Source of the DNA: Paraburkholderia sp. D15
Lineage (GTDB): Bacteria > Pseudomonadota > Gammaproteobacteria > Burkholderiales > Burkholderiaceae
Assembly (NCBI RefSeq): GCF_029910215.1
Contig: NZ_CP110395.1
Span: 4,030,001 to 4,094,000 of the forward strand
Length of the DNA: 64,000 nt
Direction of reading: 5' to 3'
This document shows, piece after piece, positions 49,413 to 58,599 of the stretch; the first letter of the stretch is position 1; every line of letters begins with the position of its first letter. Under the pieces are notes generated by a model. It was given only the letters and a program-made list of their open reading frames with translations. It did no database searches and had not been told where the DNA came from. The translations under genes and the position numbers were made by a program.

Positions 49413-50153
49413 ATGAATCCACAGGTCCTTATCGTCGACGACGATCCGGTCGTACGCGATCTGCTATGCAAGTTTCTGCAGTCGAACGGTTTCGACGCGT
49501 CGGTGCTGCATGACGGCACGCATTTGCAGCGGCGGCTCGAACGCGAACGGCCGTCGGTCGTCGTGCTCGACATCATGATGCCGAACACCGACGGCCTGCG
49601 CGCGCTCACCGCGCTGCGCGCCGCCGGCGACGACATTCCGGTGATCTTCGTGACGGCGCGCGGCACGGTGGCCGACCGCATCGTCGGGCTCTCGCTCGGC
49701 GCGGACGACTATCTGACCAAGCCGTTCGATCCGCGCGAACTGCTTGCCCGCATCCATACGGTGCTGCGTCGTCGCGGGCCGTCTACCACCAGCGCGCCGG
49801 AAGCGCGCAAGCCCTACCACTTCGGGCCGTTCGAGCTCGATTTCGCGACCCGCTCGCTATCGCGCGACGACACCAAGCTGCCGCTGCGCGACAGCGAATT
49901 CGCGCTCCTGAAGATCTTCGTCAATAACCCGTACAAGGTGCTGTCGCGTGTGCTGATTCACGACCTCGTGCATCGCGACAACCTCGCCTTCCGCGACCGC
50001 AGTCTCGACGTGCCGATCTGGCGTCTGCGTCGCGTGATCGAGGAAGATCCGTCCAATCCCTGCTACGTGCAGACGGTGCGCGGCAAAGGCTACGTGTTCG
50101 TACCCGACGCCGACGGCACGCCGTTCGCCGACGAGGCCGCCTCCAGCGCATGA
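49413..50153 (+). CDS. OmpR-family response regulator
   Basis: A 246-residue regulator with receiver Asp53 (VLDIMMPNTDG), the DDD acidic cluster at 9-11, the TKPFDPREL lysine and a C-terminal winged helix ending YVQTVRGKGYVFVPD. It is very similar along its full length to the regulator at 46296. Its last codons overlap the kinase start by 4 nt (ATGA), so the two make a co-translated two-component pair. The signal is unknown. Confidence 0.94.
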   Translation: MNPQVLIVDDDPVVRDLLCKFLQSNGFDASVLHDGTHLQRRLERERPSVVVLDIMMPNTDGLRALTALRAAGDDIPVIFVTARGTVADRIVGLSLGADDYLTKPFDPRELLARIHTVLRRRGPSTTSAPEARKPYHFGPFELDFATRSLSRDDTKLPLRDSEFALLKIFVNNPYKVLSRVLIHDLVHRDNLAFRDRSLDVPIWRLRRVIEEDPSNPCYVQTVRGKGYVFVPDADGTPFADEAASSA

Positions 50154-51484
50154 AAAACCCGCTGAACACGCTGTTCGGCAGAATGGCGTTGCTCTCGACG
50201 GCGGTGTTGTTCGCGATTCAGGCCGGCTGGTTCGTGCTGGTGGTGATGCAGCCGCCGCGCCACGAGATCGACGGTTTCGCGCGCGGCATTCTGCTGGTGC
50301 TGCAGGCCGTGAACGGCGAGCCGATGAAGGGCGCCGCGCTCGCGCCCGCCATGCGCGTGCACCTGGTGCCGACCTGGAACATGCCGGCGAGCGTGCATCT
50401 GCATCCGCCGACGCAGCACCCGCTGATCGAATTGAGCCGGCAGTTGCGCGCCAATCTGCCGCCCGGCACCCAGATTGCCGTCGACGATCTGCGTCCGCCG
50501 CAGTTGTGGGTGCTGTTTCCCGGCAAGTCGAACTGGGTGGTCGTGCCGGTCGACGTGCCGCCGCGTCCGCACTTCCTGATCGAAGCCGTGTCGATGCTCG
50601 CGGGCGCGCTGATTCTGTCGCTGCTCGCGGTGTGGCAGATGCAGAAGCCGTTGTCCCGGGTTGCCGTCGCGGCCCGCGCGTTCGGTTCGGGCGGCCGCCC
50701 GGAGCCCGTGACCGTGCAAGGTCCGCGCGAGTTGCGCGATCTGATCGGCTCGTTCAACGACATGATGCGGCGCCTGAACGAGGCCGGCGACGATCAGGCG
50801 GTGATGCTCGCGGGCGTCGCGCACGATCTGAAAGCGCCGCTTACACGACTGAAGCTGCGCGCCAGCGTGCTGGTGGAGGAAAGCGAACGCGCGGGTCTGA
50901 TTCGCGACGTGGACTCGCTGACCAATATCGTCCAGCAGTTCCTCGAATTCGCGGGCCAGTCCGCCGATGCCGGGCCGCCGGTCGAGGTCGAGGACTTTCT
51001 GCGCGAGCAGTTTTCCTCGGGCGACGACAGCGACAACGCGGAACACAGCGAAAGCGCGGATAGCGGCGAGGCGCCGCTCTTCAAACTCGATCTGCGCGCG
51101 GGCCCGTCGTTCACCTTGCCGCGCACGCTGCTCGACCGGCTGGTGACGAATCTCGTGGACAACGCGCTCGAACACGGCGCGCCGCCGGTGGAGATCGCCA
51201 CTGAGCGCATCAATGGCACCAAGGGCGCCGACGGCACCGAGAGCCGTTGGGTCATCAGCGTGCGCGATCACGGCCCAGGCATTCCCGACGACCGCATTGC
51301 CGCCGCGATGAAGCCGTTCGTACGGCTCGATGCCGCGCGCGGCGGCGAAGGACATTGCGGATTGGGTCTCGCGATCGTCGCGCGGCTCGCGCACGATCGC
51401 GGCGGACGCTGCCATGTGCGCAATCACGCGCGAGGCGGACTGGAAGTGCGGATTGAATTGCCGACGACCGCGGCGCTGATTTGA
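50150..51484 (+). CDS. EnvZ/CpxA-type sensor histidine kinase
   Basis: A 444-residue inner-membrane sensor. Helix 1 is at about 13-33 and helix 2 at about 141-163, enclosing a periplasmic domain of about 105 residues. HAMP follows, then the H-box AGVAHDLKAPLTRLKLR with phospho-acceptor His225. The ATPase N-box NLVDNALEHG, G1 DHGPGIP and G2 GHCGLGLAIV are intact. It partners the regulator at 49413. Confidence 0.93.
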   Translation: MKNPLNTLFGRMALLSTAVLFAIQAGWFVLVVMQPPRHEIDGFARGILLVLQAVNGEPMKGAALAPAMRVHLVPTWNMPASVHLHPPTQHPLIELSRQLRANLPPGTQIAVDDLRPPQLWVLFPGKSNWVVVPVDVPPRPHFLIEAVSMLAGALILSLLAVWQMQKPLSRVAVAARAFGSGGRPEPVTVQGPRELRDLIGSFNDMMRRLNEAGDDQAVMLAGVAHDLKAPLTRLKLRASVLVEESERAGLIRDVDSLTNIVQQFLEFAGQSADAGPPVEVEDFLREQFSSGDDSDNAEHSESADSGEAPLFKLDLRAGPSFTLPRTLLDRLVTNLVDNALEHGAPPVEIATERINGTKGADGTESRWVISVRDHGPGIPDDRIAAAMKPFVRLDAARGGEGHCGLGLAIVARLAHDRGGRCHVRNHARGGLEVRIELPTTAALI

Positions 51485-51509
51485 AATTTGAAGTCGCGGG
51501 CGGCCTGGC

Positions 51510-52547
51510 TCAAACCACCAGGCGGCTGCGCAACAAATCGATCGTCGCCTGCGTCAGCCCGAGGCCTTGCGTCAGATAGGCCGTCATCGTGCCGTAGCTT
51601 GCCTGCACCTGCTCGAAGCCCGCCTGCAGATAACTTTCCTGGACGTTCAGCAACGGCGTGTCGACGGTCGCGACCGCGTCGCCGTCCTGCGCGCGCAGCG
51701 TTTCGATCTGCGTCTCGATCGACTGCGCCAGATAGACATTGCTCAGCAGATAGTCCTGCGTGATGACGTCGAGCGGCACGTTGGCGATGCTCAGCAACAG
51801 CGCCGCGACCCAGCCCGCGCGATCCTTGCCCGCGCTCGAATGAAACAGCTGCGCGCCCGCGCCTGCCGCCAGATGCGTGAGCAGCGCGCCGTAGCCGGCG
51901 CGCTGCGCGGCGCCCGTGACGTAGGCGCGCGCCTGCGCTTCCATGAACGCGGCGGCGGCATCGGCCGTGTCGAACACCGGCGCGACGAAGTCGTTGGCGC
52001 CCAGCACGTTGTAGGTCGCGAGCGACGCGCCGACGGGCAGCACGTCGGCGGTGCGCGCCATTTCGCCGGGCGTGCGCAGATCGTAGACGGTGGCGATGGC
52101 GAGCTTGCCGAGCGTGGCGGCATCGGCGGCGTTGAGCGTCAGTGTGTTCGCGCGGTAGAACGCGCCACGCCGCATCTGTTTACCGTCGACGGTGGGATAG
52201 CCGGCGGCGGCGCCCGCGACATCGCGGAAATTGGCCACCGACGCCACGCGCGGCGTGGGCGGCTGATCGGCGCTGAGATTGCCGCCGCCGCATGCGGACA
52301 GCAGCGAGCCGCCGAGGCCCGACATCAGGAGCATGCCGGCGGAATGCCTGAGGAAGGCACGGCGCGACGGTGACGTCTCGTCCGAGGAAATCGTGACTTG
52401 CGCGCCGCCGCCGAGGCTAAGGCCGGCGTCGACACGCTCCGCTCGCGGCAGTTTCGTGCTCGCGAGGCGGCGGGAAAGCGAGCAGTTTTTTGCGGTGGCG
52501 GGCATTAGGCTTGGCTGGCGCGGCTGTGAAAGGGTCGTTCGCAGCAT
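51510..52547 (-). CDS. Tyrosine-phosphatase-family lipoprotein with Cys-to-Ser active site
   Basis: A 345-residue protein of the Y_phosphatase3 type. The N-terminus has a twin-arginine-like SRRAFLRHSAG, a hydrophobic stretch and the lipobox LLSAC. VANFRDVAG and YDLRTPGEMA are family motifs. The P-loop, normally HCxAGKDRTG, reads HSSAGKDRAG; the nucleophilic Cys codon is TCG (Ser, complement of 51837-51839). It should be unable to form the phosphocysteine intermediate. The start is uncertain (52547 or 52505). Confidence 0.8.
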   Translation of the reverse strand: MLRTTLSQPRQPSLMPATAKNCSLSRRLASTKLPRAERVDAGLSLGGGAQVTISSDETSPSRRAFLRHSAGMLLMSGLGGSLLSACGGGNLSADQPPTPRVASVANFRDVAGAAAGYPTVDGKQMRRGAFYRANTLTLNAADAATLGKLAIATVYDLRTPGEMARTADVLPVGASLATYNVLGANDFVAPVFDTADAAAAFMEAQARAYVTGAAQRAGYGALLTHLAAGAGAQLFHSSAGKDRAGWVAALLLSIANVPLDVITQDYLLSNVYLAQSIETQIETLRAQDGDAVATVDTPLLNVQESYLQAGFEQVQASYGTMTAYLTQGLGLTQATIDLLRSRLVV

Positions 52548-52910
52548 CGGCACTGCCGACGCAGTTTAACGGTGGACGATAAGTTTTGCGTTACAGCGTA
52601 GCAGTTGGTAAGGAAACGAGAGGTTGGCGACGGCGCACGATCGGCGAGGCGGCGGCCTTGCGTATGCGGTGTGTGAGCGGTGTATGTCGTCTGTGTGTCG
52701 TCCCTGCGTCGCGCCGCGCGCTTCGAAGTCATTTCCGCCCCGTTGCATCTCTTATCGATTATTACGTGGCGCGGCCTGACGCGGCCCGGCCTGACGTGGC
52801 CCGGCCATTTTTGACCACGACTGGCCTCGAAACGCCACGTCCCCGTAGAATACGAACACCCCACCATCGAGCTGCCGGCAGGCCGACAGACCTGGAGACC
52901 ATAACAAAAC
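52548..52910. other. Intergenic region with 15-nt tandem repeat
   Basis: About 360 bp between the phosphatase-like gene and the MFS gene, containing their divergent promoters. Three tandem copies of a 15-nt unit (52764-52808) are the main feature. A TAGAAT (-10-like) sits near 52846. No gene is supported. Confidence 0.4.
52764..52808. repeat. 15-nt tandem repeat, three copies
   Basis: Units starting at 52764, 52779 and 52794 follow ACGYGGCSCGGCCTG with one to two differences between copies. They are intergenic, about 100 bp upstream of the MFS gene. Confidence 0.85.
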
Positions 52911-54170
52911 ATGTCTTCTCTCCAATGGTTCACCGAGTTGTCCCAGCGCGAACGCCGCACGCTTTATGCCGGCTTCGGCGGCTACGCGGTCGATGCGTTC
53001 GATTTCATGATCTACTCGTTCCTCATTCCGACCTTGATCGCGATGTGGGGCATGACCAAAAGCGAAGCGGGCATGATCGCCACCAGCTCGCTGATCTCGT
53101 CGGCGATCGGCGGCTGGCTCGCCGGCATTCTCGCCGACCGCTACGGCCGCATCCGCGTACTGCAATGGACCATCGCGACCTTCGCGCTGTTCACGTTCCT
53201 GTCCGGCTTCACGCATTCGTTCTGGCAACTGCTCACCACCCGCACGCTGCAGGGCATCGGCTTCGGCGGCGAATGGTCGGTCGTGACGATCATGATGGCC
53301 GAGACCATCCGCTCGCCGCAGCATCGCGCGAAAGCCGTCGGCACCGTACAGAGCAGCTGGTCGTTCGGCTGGGCGGCCGCGGCGATCATCTACTGGGCAT
53401 TTTTCGCGTTGCTGCCGGAGCAGTACGCATGGCGTGCGTGTTTCTGGATCGGTCTGCTGCCGGCCGCGTGGATCATCTACATTCGCCGCAACGTCAGCGA
53501 CCCGGACATCTTTCCGGAGACGCGGCGCGCGCGCGATAGCGGCTTCGATACCTCGCACTTCCTGCAGATTTTCGCGTTTCCCTATCTCAAGACCACCCTG
53601 CTCGGCAGTGCGCTGTGCACCGGCATGCTCGGCGGTTACTACGCGATTACCACCTGGCTGCCGACCTATCTGAAAACCGTGCGCCATCTGTCCGTGTTCA
53701 ACACCAGCGGTTATCTGATCGTGCTGATCGTCGGTTCGTTCACCGGCTATATCGTCGGGGCGATTCTGTGCGACCGGATCGGCCGGCGCGCATCGTTCGT
53801 TCTGTTCGCGATCGGCTCGTTCGTGCTCGGCATGGTCTACACGATGCTGCCGATCACCGACGGCATGATGCTCGCGCTCGGCTTTCCGCTCGGCATCGTC
53901 GTGCAGGGGATTTTCGCGGGCGTGGGCGCGTATCTGTCGGAGCTGTACCCGAACGCGATACGCGGCTCCGGTCAGGGCTTCTGCTACAACCTGGGGCGCG
54001 GGCTCGGCTCGTTCTTTCCGATCCTCGTGGGGACGCTATCGCAAACCATGACGCTGGTGAAGGCGATGGGTATCGTCGCCGGCTCAGGCTATCTGCTGGT
54101 GATCGTCGCCGCACTGTGCCTGCCGGAGACCAAGGGTAAAGTCCTCGGCGCGGCACATCCCGCCGCCTGA
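52911..54170 (+). CDS. MFS transporter
   Basis: A 419-residue 12-helix transporter. The loop 2-3 motif is ILADRYGRIRV (about residues 74-84) and the repeat in the second half is ILCDRIGRRAS. DAFDFMIYSFLIP in helix 1 places it with sialate/lactate/aromatic-acid type carriers. The dadA-like gene follows after only 17 nt, so an amino acid or related organic acid is a reasonable guess at the substrate. That is inference. Confidence 0.87.
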   Translation: MSSLQWFTELSQRERRTLYAGFGGYAVDAFDFMIYSFLIPTLIAMWGMTKSEAGMIATSSLISSAIGGWLAGILADRYGRIRVLQWTIATFALFTFLSGFTHSFWQLLTTRTLQGIGFGGEWSVVTIMMAETIRSPQHRAKAVGTVQSSWSFGWAAAAIIYWAFFALLPEQYAWRACFWIGLLPAAWIIYIRRNVSDPDIFPETRRARDSGFDTSHFLQIFAFPYLKTTLLGSALCTGMLGGYYAITTWLPTYLKTVRHLSVFNTSGYLIVLIVGSFTGYIVGAILCDRIGRRASFVLFAIGSFVLGMVYTMLPITDGMMLALGFPLGIVVQGIFAGVGAYLSELYPNAIRGSGQGFCYNLGRGLGSFFPILVGTLSQTMTLVKAMGIVAGSGYLLVIVAALCLPETKGKVLGAAHPAA

Positions 54171-54187
54171 TTTCGCAGTACACATTC

Positions 54188-55453
54188 ATGAAAACGATCG
54201 TTCTGGGCGGCGGCGTGATCGGCGTCGCCACCGCTTTCTACCTGTGCCGGCAGGGCTGCGAAGTGACGCTGATCGAGCGCGAACCCGATGTCGCGCTGTC
54301 CACCAGTTTCGGCAACGCGGGCGTGATCGCACCGGGCTACGTCACACCTTGGGCCGCGCCCGGCATGCCGGCGAAGATTCTCAAATACCTGTTCAAACCG
54401 GCCTCGCCGCTGATCTTCCGGCCGACCTTCGATCCCGCGCAGTGGCGCTGGATCGCGCGCTGGCTGCGCGAGTGCGATCTCGAACGGTTTCGCGTCAACA
54501 AGCAACGGATGCAACGGATCGCCTACTACAGCCGCGACTGTCTGCTTGAATTCCGCGCGCGTCATCCGTTCGACTATGGACGCAGCCAGGGCTATCTACA
54601 GCTATTTCGCAGCGAATACGACGTCGAACTGGCGCAGCCGGCGCTGACGGTGCTGCGCGACGCGGGTATCGCGCATCGGGAAGTCAGCGCGGCGCAGTGT
54701 GTGGAGATCGAACCAGGCTTGCGCTGGGCACGCGAAGCGCCGGTTTCCGGCCTCTATCTACCCGATGACGAAGCCGGCGATTGTGCACGCTTCACCCGCG
54801 AACTACGCGCGATCTGCGAACGCAATGGTGTGCAGTTCCGCTTCGACACGCGGGTCACATCGCTCGATGTGCAAGGCGGCGCGGTGCGTGGCGTGCGCAT
54901 CGACAGCGAGCGCGGCGGCGAGACATTGGCGGCGGATGCGGTGGTGGTGGCGCTGGGCGTCGATAGTGCGGCGTTGCTCGCGCCGCTTGGCGTGAAGGTG
55001 CCGCTGTACCCGGTGAAAGGCTATTCCGCGACCTTGCCCGTTACCGACGACGAAAAGGCGCCGCGCGCCGCGCTGATGGACGAGTCGCTCAAAACCGCGA
55101 TCACGCGCTTCGGCAATAACCTGCGTGTGGCTGGCACGGCGGAGCTGGGCAATCGGCAAACCACATTGCGCGAACAGGCGTTGCAGACGCTGATGAAGGT
55201 GCTGAAGGACTGGTTCCCGCATGCGGCGAATCCGACTTCCGCCCATTTCTGGGTTGGACGCAGACCGATGACGCCAGACGGCGCGCCGCTACTCGGCGCA
55301 TGCGGCGTAGGCAATCTGTGGCTGAATCTGGGACACGGCTCGACGGGCTGGGCGATGTCGATGGGATCGGGACGCGTGGTCGCGGATCTGGTTACGGGGC
55401 AAGTGCCGGAGATCGATTTGGCGGGGCTGACGGTGGAACGGTATCGACGATAG
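54188..55453 (+). CDS. dadA: D-amino-acid dehydrogenase-like flavoprotein
   Basis: A 421-residue DAO-family oxidoreductase. The FAD motif VLGGGVIGVATAFYL starts at residue 5, followed by the DadA-type STSFGNAGVIAPGYVTPWAAPG. The C-terminal FAD segment reads LWLNLGHGSTGWAMSMGSG. DadA oxidises D-amino acids to keto acids at the membrane. Genuine DadA is usually near dadX, absent here, so a paralogue with another substrate is possible. It is probably co-transcribed with the MFS gene. Confidence 0.88.
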   Translation: MKTIVLGGGVIGVATAFYLCRQGCEVTLIEREPDVALSTSFGNAGVIAPGYVTPWAAPGMPAKILKYLFKPASPLIFRPTFDPAQWRWIARWLRECDLERFRVNKQRMQRIAYYSRDCLLEFRARHPFDYGRSQGYLQLFRSEYDVELAQPALTVLRDAGIAHREVSAAQCVEIEPGLRWAREAPVSGLYLPDDEAGDCARFTRELRAICERNGVQFRFDTRVTSLDVQGGAVRGVRIDSERGGETLAADAVVVALGVDSAALLAPLGVKVPLYPVKGYSATLPVTDDEKAPRAALMDESLKTAITRFGNNLRVAGTAELGNRQTTLREQALQTLMKVLKDWFPHAANPTSAHFWVGRRPMTPDGAPLLGACGVGNLWLNLGHGSTGWAMSMGSGRVVADLVTGQVPEIDLAGLTVERYRR

Positions 55454-55456
55454 CTG

Positions 55457-55951
55457 TTACGCCGGTTCCAGCAGTTCGAGTTTGGTTTGCCTGGGTTTGA
55501 GCGGGATATCGGTCACTCGGCATGCCGTCTGTCCGATACGTTTCGCTTCAGCGATCAGGTCGGCGTCTTCCGTATAAATCGTTTTTGCGTCGAGCACGCG
55601 TGCGATGGCCAGAATCTGGCGGTCCACCTTGATTTTCTGCCAATGAGACCTGGAGGCGCCTTTCTTGCCACCCGTAGCACGTGTCGACTGATCGATAGCA
55701 GCGAGTTCGGTGGCCGCTATTTCGTCAAACGGAAGAATTCGAATGGCGCTGCGTTTTTTGAGAATCTGGATGACACCGGGTGTTCCTGATCCGACGCCAC
55801 AGAGAAATTCGGCCCACGCCGGCGCTGGCACACCAATGACCGATTTTCTTTCGACGCTATCCCGAATTAGGCCGGAGATACGTTCGAACGCCTCGTCGTT
55901 TTCGTTTCCGGTTGATAAAGAAATGAGTACATTCGCGTCAAAGATGATCAT
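55457..55951 (-). CDS. PIN-domain protein (VapC-like nuclease)
   Basis: A 164-residue protein with the four PIN acidic residues recognisable: Asp5 in IIFDANVLI, Glu in APAWAEFLCG, Asp in KVDRQILAIA and Asp in IYTEDADLI. PIN domains are Mg-dependent RNases and VapC toxins share this layout. The gene overlaps the 3' end of the upstream 248-residue gene by 14 nt. It converges on dadA with 3 nt between stops. Codon choice is visibly less GC-rich than the neighbours. Confidence 0.82.
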   Translation of the reverse strand: MIIFDANVLISLSTGNENDEAFERISGLIRDSVERKSVIGVPAPAWAEFLCGVGSGTPGVIQILKKRSAIRILPFDEIAATELAAIDQSTRATGGKKGASRSHWQKIKVDRQILAIARVLDAKTIYTEDADLIAEAKRIGQTACRVTDIPLKPRQTKLELLEPA

Positions 55952-56684
55952 CCACGCCTCGGAGTTTTTTCCACGCGCCTAACGGATCATCGAGATCCGC
56001 CCAACCATTGTTCGTCACACTACGCAATGCTTCGACAATGTCGCCCAGGTTTGCGTCATCCAATACCTCGAAGGTTTGGATAACCAACGATTCGAGCACC
56101 CACTTGCCGCCGCTTGCACGACTCCATTTGCCATTACCCGATACGCGCAAGGTTTCCGCCAGGAAGTAGCGCGACAGTTCCTTTGCCTGATCCCGCCCGC
56201 GAATCTCGCAGTTGATGACCACACCTTCGGCGTCACGAAGCGCAACCGGTATCGCGTCGTCTCGGCCACCAATCCGGATCACCACGCCATCGACCGTCGT
56301 GGGCTGATGGACAATGGTCGGCTTGACGCGCTCCACCTTACGGCCCGGAAACTCCAGAATTTTTGCCGTTCCGCCATGCGTGATAGTTGCGGCGGAATGG
56401 TCGGCCCGCAGTAACCGATCGATCGCGTGAAATGCCTTTTTCACGTCCGGCTCGGCATCCGCGCCGCCAACTTGCCGCAGGCGCTGCATGACCTTTGGAT
56501 ACGCAGCCTCCATGACACTCACCTGGAGGATCGCGCTACCTTTGCGCAGCCTGTCGAAATGAACGGAATCGTTGTTCCCGTACAAGATGGAAAGTTGCGC
56601 AAGGTATTGCGCCAGCCTGGCCATAGGCAGCGTATCAGGTGTGAGGCTATCGATTCTGAAGCTGAGGTGTTCCCGTTTTTCCAT
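55938..56684 (-). CDS. Unrecognised 248-residue partner of the PIN protein
   Basis: I cannot name this protein. It starts MEKREHLSFRIDSLTPDTLP and has no signal peptide or membrane segment. The N-terminal ~90 residues look helical with a charged face. A middle segment (ITHGGTAKILEFPGRKVERVKP) precedes a beta-rich domain (VVIRIGGRDDAIPVALRDAEG...CEIRGRDQAKELSRYFL). A Trp-rich C-terminus follows. It lies immediately upstream of the PIN gene with a 14-nt overlap, in the antitoxin position but three times the usual antitoxin size. Confidence 0.75.
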   Translation of the reverse strand: MEKREHLSFRIDSLTPDTLPMARLAQYLAQLSILYGNNDSVHFDRLRKGSAILQVSVMEAAYPKVMQRLRQVGGADAEPDVKKAFHAIDRLLRADHSAATITHGGTAKILEFPGRKVERVKPTIVHQPTTVDGVVIRIGGRDDAIPVALRDAEGVVINCEIRGRDQAKELSRYFLAETLRVSGNGKWSRASGGKWVLESLVIQTFEVLDDANLGDIVEALRSVTNNGWADLDDPLGAWKKLRGVDDHL

Positions 56685-56769
56685 GTGCGTATCGAGCTGC
56701 GAAGATGGATCAACCCATCCCGAGCGGGAATCTTAACAGCGCACATTGATTCAAAACCTATCTATTTAT

Positions 56770-56797
56770 TTAGTAGCTTTCCTTATTAAATAGACAA
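56770..56797 (-). promoter_or_regulatory. Probable promoter of the PIN pair
   Basis: On the minus strand TTGTCT (56797-56792), 16 nt, TACTAA (56775-56770), inside an unusually AT-rich stretch for this window. Transcription would begin some 80 nt before the 248-residue gene. Confidence 0.4.
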
Positions 56798-56815
56798 AGC
56801 GTCCGCGATCAAATG

Positions 56816-56856
56816 AAAAAGCCGGGTCACCCTCACAGGTGCCCGGCTTCCTTTTT
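56816..56856 (-). terminator. Terminator of gltBD
   Basis: A stem AAGCCGGG-(T)-CACC / GGTG-CCCGGCTT with one bulged base and a 6-nt loop, followed on the minus strand by TTTTTCATTT. It ends transcription about 120 nt past the gltD stop and insulates the PIN pair. Confidence 0.8.
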
Positions 56857-56870
56857 CTTCACTACTTGAA

Positions 56871-56903
56871 TGTACCGCTTATGTACCGCTTATGTACCGC
56901 TTT
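56871..56903. repeat. 11-nt tandem repeat, three copies
   Basis: TGTACCGCTTA repeated perfectly at 56871 and 56882, with a third copy at 56893 ending TT. It lies between the gltBD terminator and the gltD stop codon. Confidence 0.88.
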
Positions 56904-56977
56904 GTCGTCTCCACCTCTTCCTGCAACCATCGAACCAGCGCGGGCATTCAAGCATCCGCGCCGGTCCATCGAGACGA

Positions 56978-58447
56978 TTAACGCGGCAGTTCCGAATGCC
57001 CCATCAGGAACGCGTCCACCGAACGCGCGCACTGGCGGCCTTCGCGGATCGCCCACACCACCAGCGACTGGCCGCGACGCATGTCGCCCGCGGTGAACAC
57101 CTTGTCCACCGACGTGTAGTACGCCTTGTCGCCTTCGGTCGCGGCGCGCGCGTTGCCGCGCGCATCCTTGTCGACACCGAACGCTTCGAGCACCGGCGAC
57201 ACCGGCTGCGTGAAGCCCATCGCGAGCAGCACCAGGTCGGCCTTCATTTCGAATTCCGAGTTCGGCACTTCCTGCATCTTGCCGTCCTTCCATTCGACGC
57301 GCGCCGCGATCAGCTTCTCGACCTTGCCGTTCTTGCCTTCGAGACGCTTGGTCGCGACCGCCCAATCGCGCTCGCAGCCCTCGTCATGCGACGACGACGT
57401 GCGCAGCTTGATCGGCCAGTACGGCCACACGAGCGGCTTGTTCTCTTCTTCCGGCGGCTGCGGCAGCAGTTCGAACTGCGTGACGCTCTTCGCGCCATGC
57501 CGGTTCGACGTGCCGACGCAGTCCGAACCGGTATCGCCGCCGCCGATCACGACCACGTGCTTGCCCTTCGCGAGCAACTGGTTCGCGACCTTGTCGCCGG
57601 CGTTGACCTTGTTCTGCTGCGGCAGGAATTCCATCGCGTAATGAATGCCTTCCAGCTCGCGGCCCGGCACCGGCAGATCGCGCGGCGTTTCCGAACCACC
57701 GGCGATCACCACCGCGTCGAACTGTTCCTTCAGCTCGGCCGGCGTGATGGTTTCCTTCGCCGTGTTGCCGATGTACGCCGGCAGCGAGTCCGCCTTGCCG
57801 ATGAACACGTTGGCACGGAACGTCACGCCTTCGGCTTCCATCTGACGCATGCGACGGTCGATCAGCCACTTCTCCAGCTTGAAGTCGGGAATACCGTAAC
57901 GCAGCAGACCGCCGATCCGATCGTTCTTCTCGAACACCGTCACGTCATGACCCGCGCGCGCGAGTTGCTGCGCGACGGCCAGACCCGCGGGGCCCGAACC
58001 GACCACGGCAACCTTCTTGCCGGTCTTGTGCTTCGGCGGCTGCGGCGCAACCCAGCCTTCGGCCCAGGCTTTGTCGATGATCGCGTGCTCGATCGACTTG
58101 ATGCCGACCGGGTCGTTGTTGATGCCGAGCGTGCACGCCGCTTCGCACGGCGCCGGGCAGATGCGGCCCGTGAACTCGGGGAAGTTGTTGGTCGAGTGCA
58201 GCACCTCGATCGCGTTCTTCCAGTCCTGATGGAACACCAGGTCGTTGAAGTCCGGGATGATGTTGTTGACCGGGCAGCCGTTGTTGCAGAACGGAATGCC
58301 GCAGTCCATGCAACGTGCGCCTTGAATCTTCGCTTCGTCGTCGCTCAATGCGGCGACGAATTCCTTGTAGTGCTTCACACGCGTGAGCGGAGCCTCGTAC
58401 GTCTCGGAGCGACGTTCGAACTCGAGAAAACCGGTTGCCTTGCCCAT
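56978..58447 (-). CDS. gltD: Glutamate synthase small (beta) subunit
   Basis: A 489-residue FAD/NADPH-binding subunit that passes electrons to GltB. The N-terminal [4Fe-4S] cysteines 46, 49, 54 and 58 are in [15 protein letters not shown], with further CPAPCEAAC downstream. FAD motif [19 protein letters not shown] and NADPH motif [11 protein letters not shown] are intact. It follows gltB by 152 nt and ends before a terminator and repeat. Confidence 0.97.
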   Translation of the reverse strand: MGKATGFLEFERRSETYEAPLTRVKHYKEFVAALSDDEAKIQGARCMDCGIPFCNNGCPVNNIIPDFNDLVFHQDWKNAIEVLHSTNNFPEFTGRICPAPCEAACTLGINNDPVGIKSIEHAIIDKAWAEGWVAPQPPKHKTGKKVAVVGSGPAGLAVAQQLARAGHDVTVFEKNDRIGGLLRYGIPDFKLEKWLIDRRMRQMEAEGVTFRANVFIGKADSLPAYIGNTAKETITPAELKEQFDAVVIAGGSETPRDLPVPGRELEGIHYAMEFLPQQNKVNAGDKVANQLLAKGKHVVVIGGGDTGSDCVGTSNRHGAKSVTQFELLPQPPEEENKPLVWPYWPIKLRTSSSHDEGCERDWAVATKRLEGKNGKVEKLIAARVEWKDGKMQEVPNSEFEMKADLVLLAMGFTQPVSPVLEAFGVDKDARGNARAATEGDKAYYTSVDKVFTAGDMRRGQSLVVWAIREGRQCARSVDAFLMGHSELPR

Positions 58448-58599
58448 GTGGTTCTCTTCTCTATCTGTATCAGGTGGGGTGATCTACACCCGCCGCGGCG
58501 CACCGTTCAACGGTGGCCGCGCGCGGCGGGTACGGCTTGGGGGTGACGTCGCGCTGGTTGCGTAACCAGCGAAGCGGCGCGTTACGGCAGTCTCGACAC

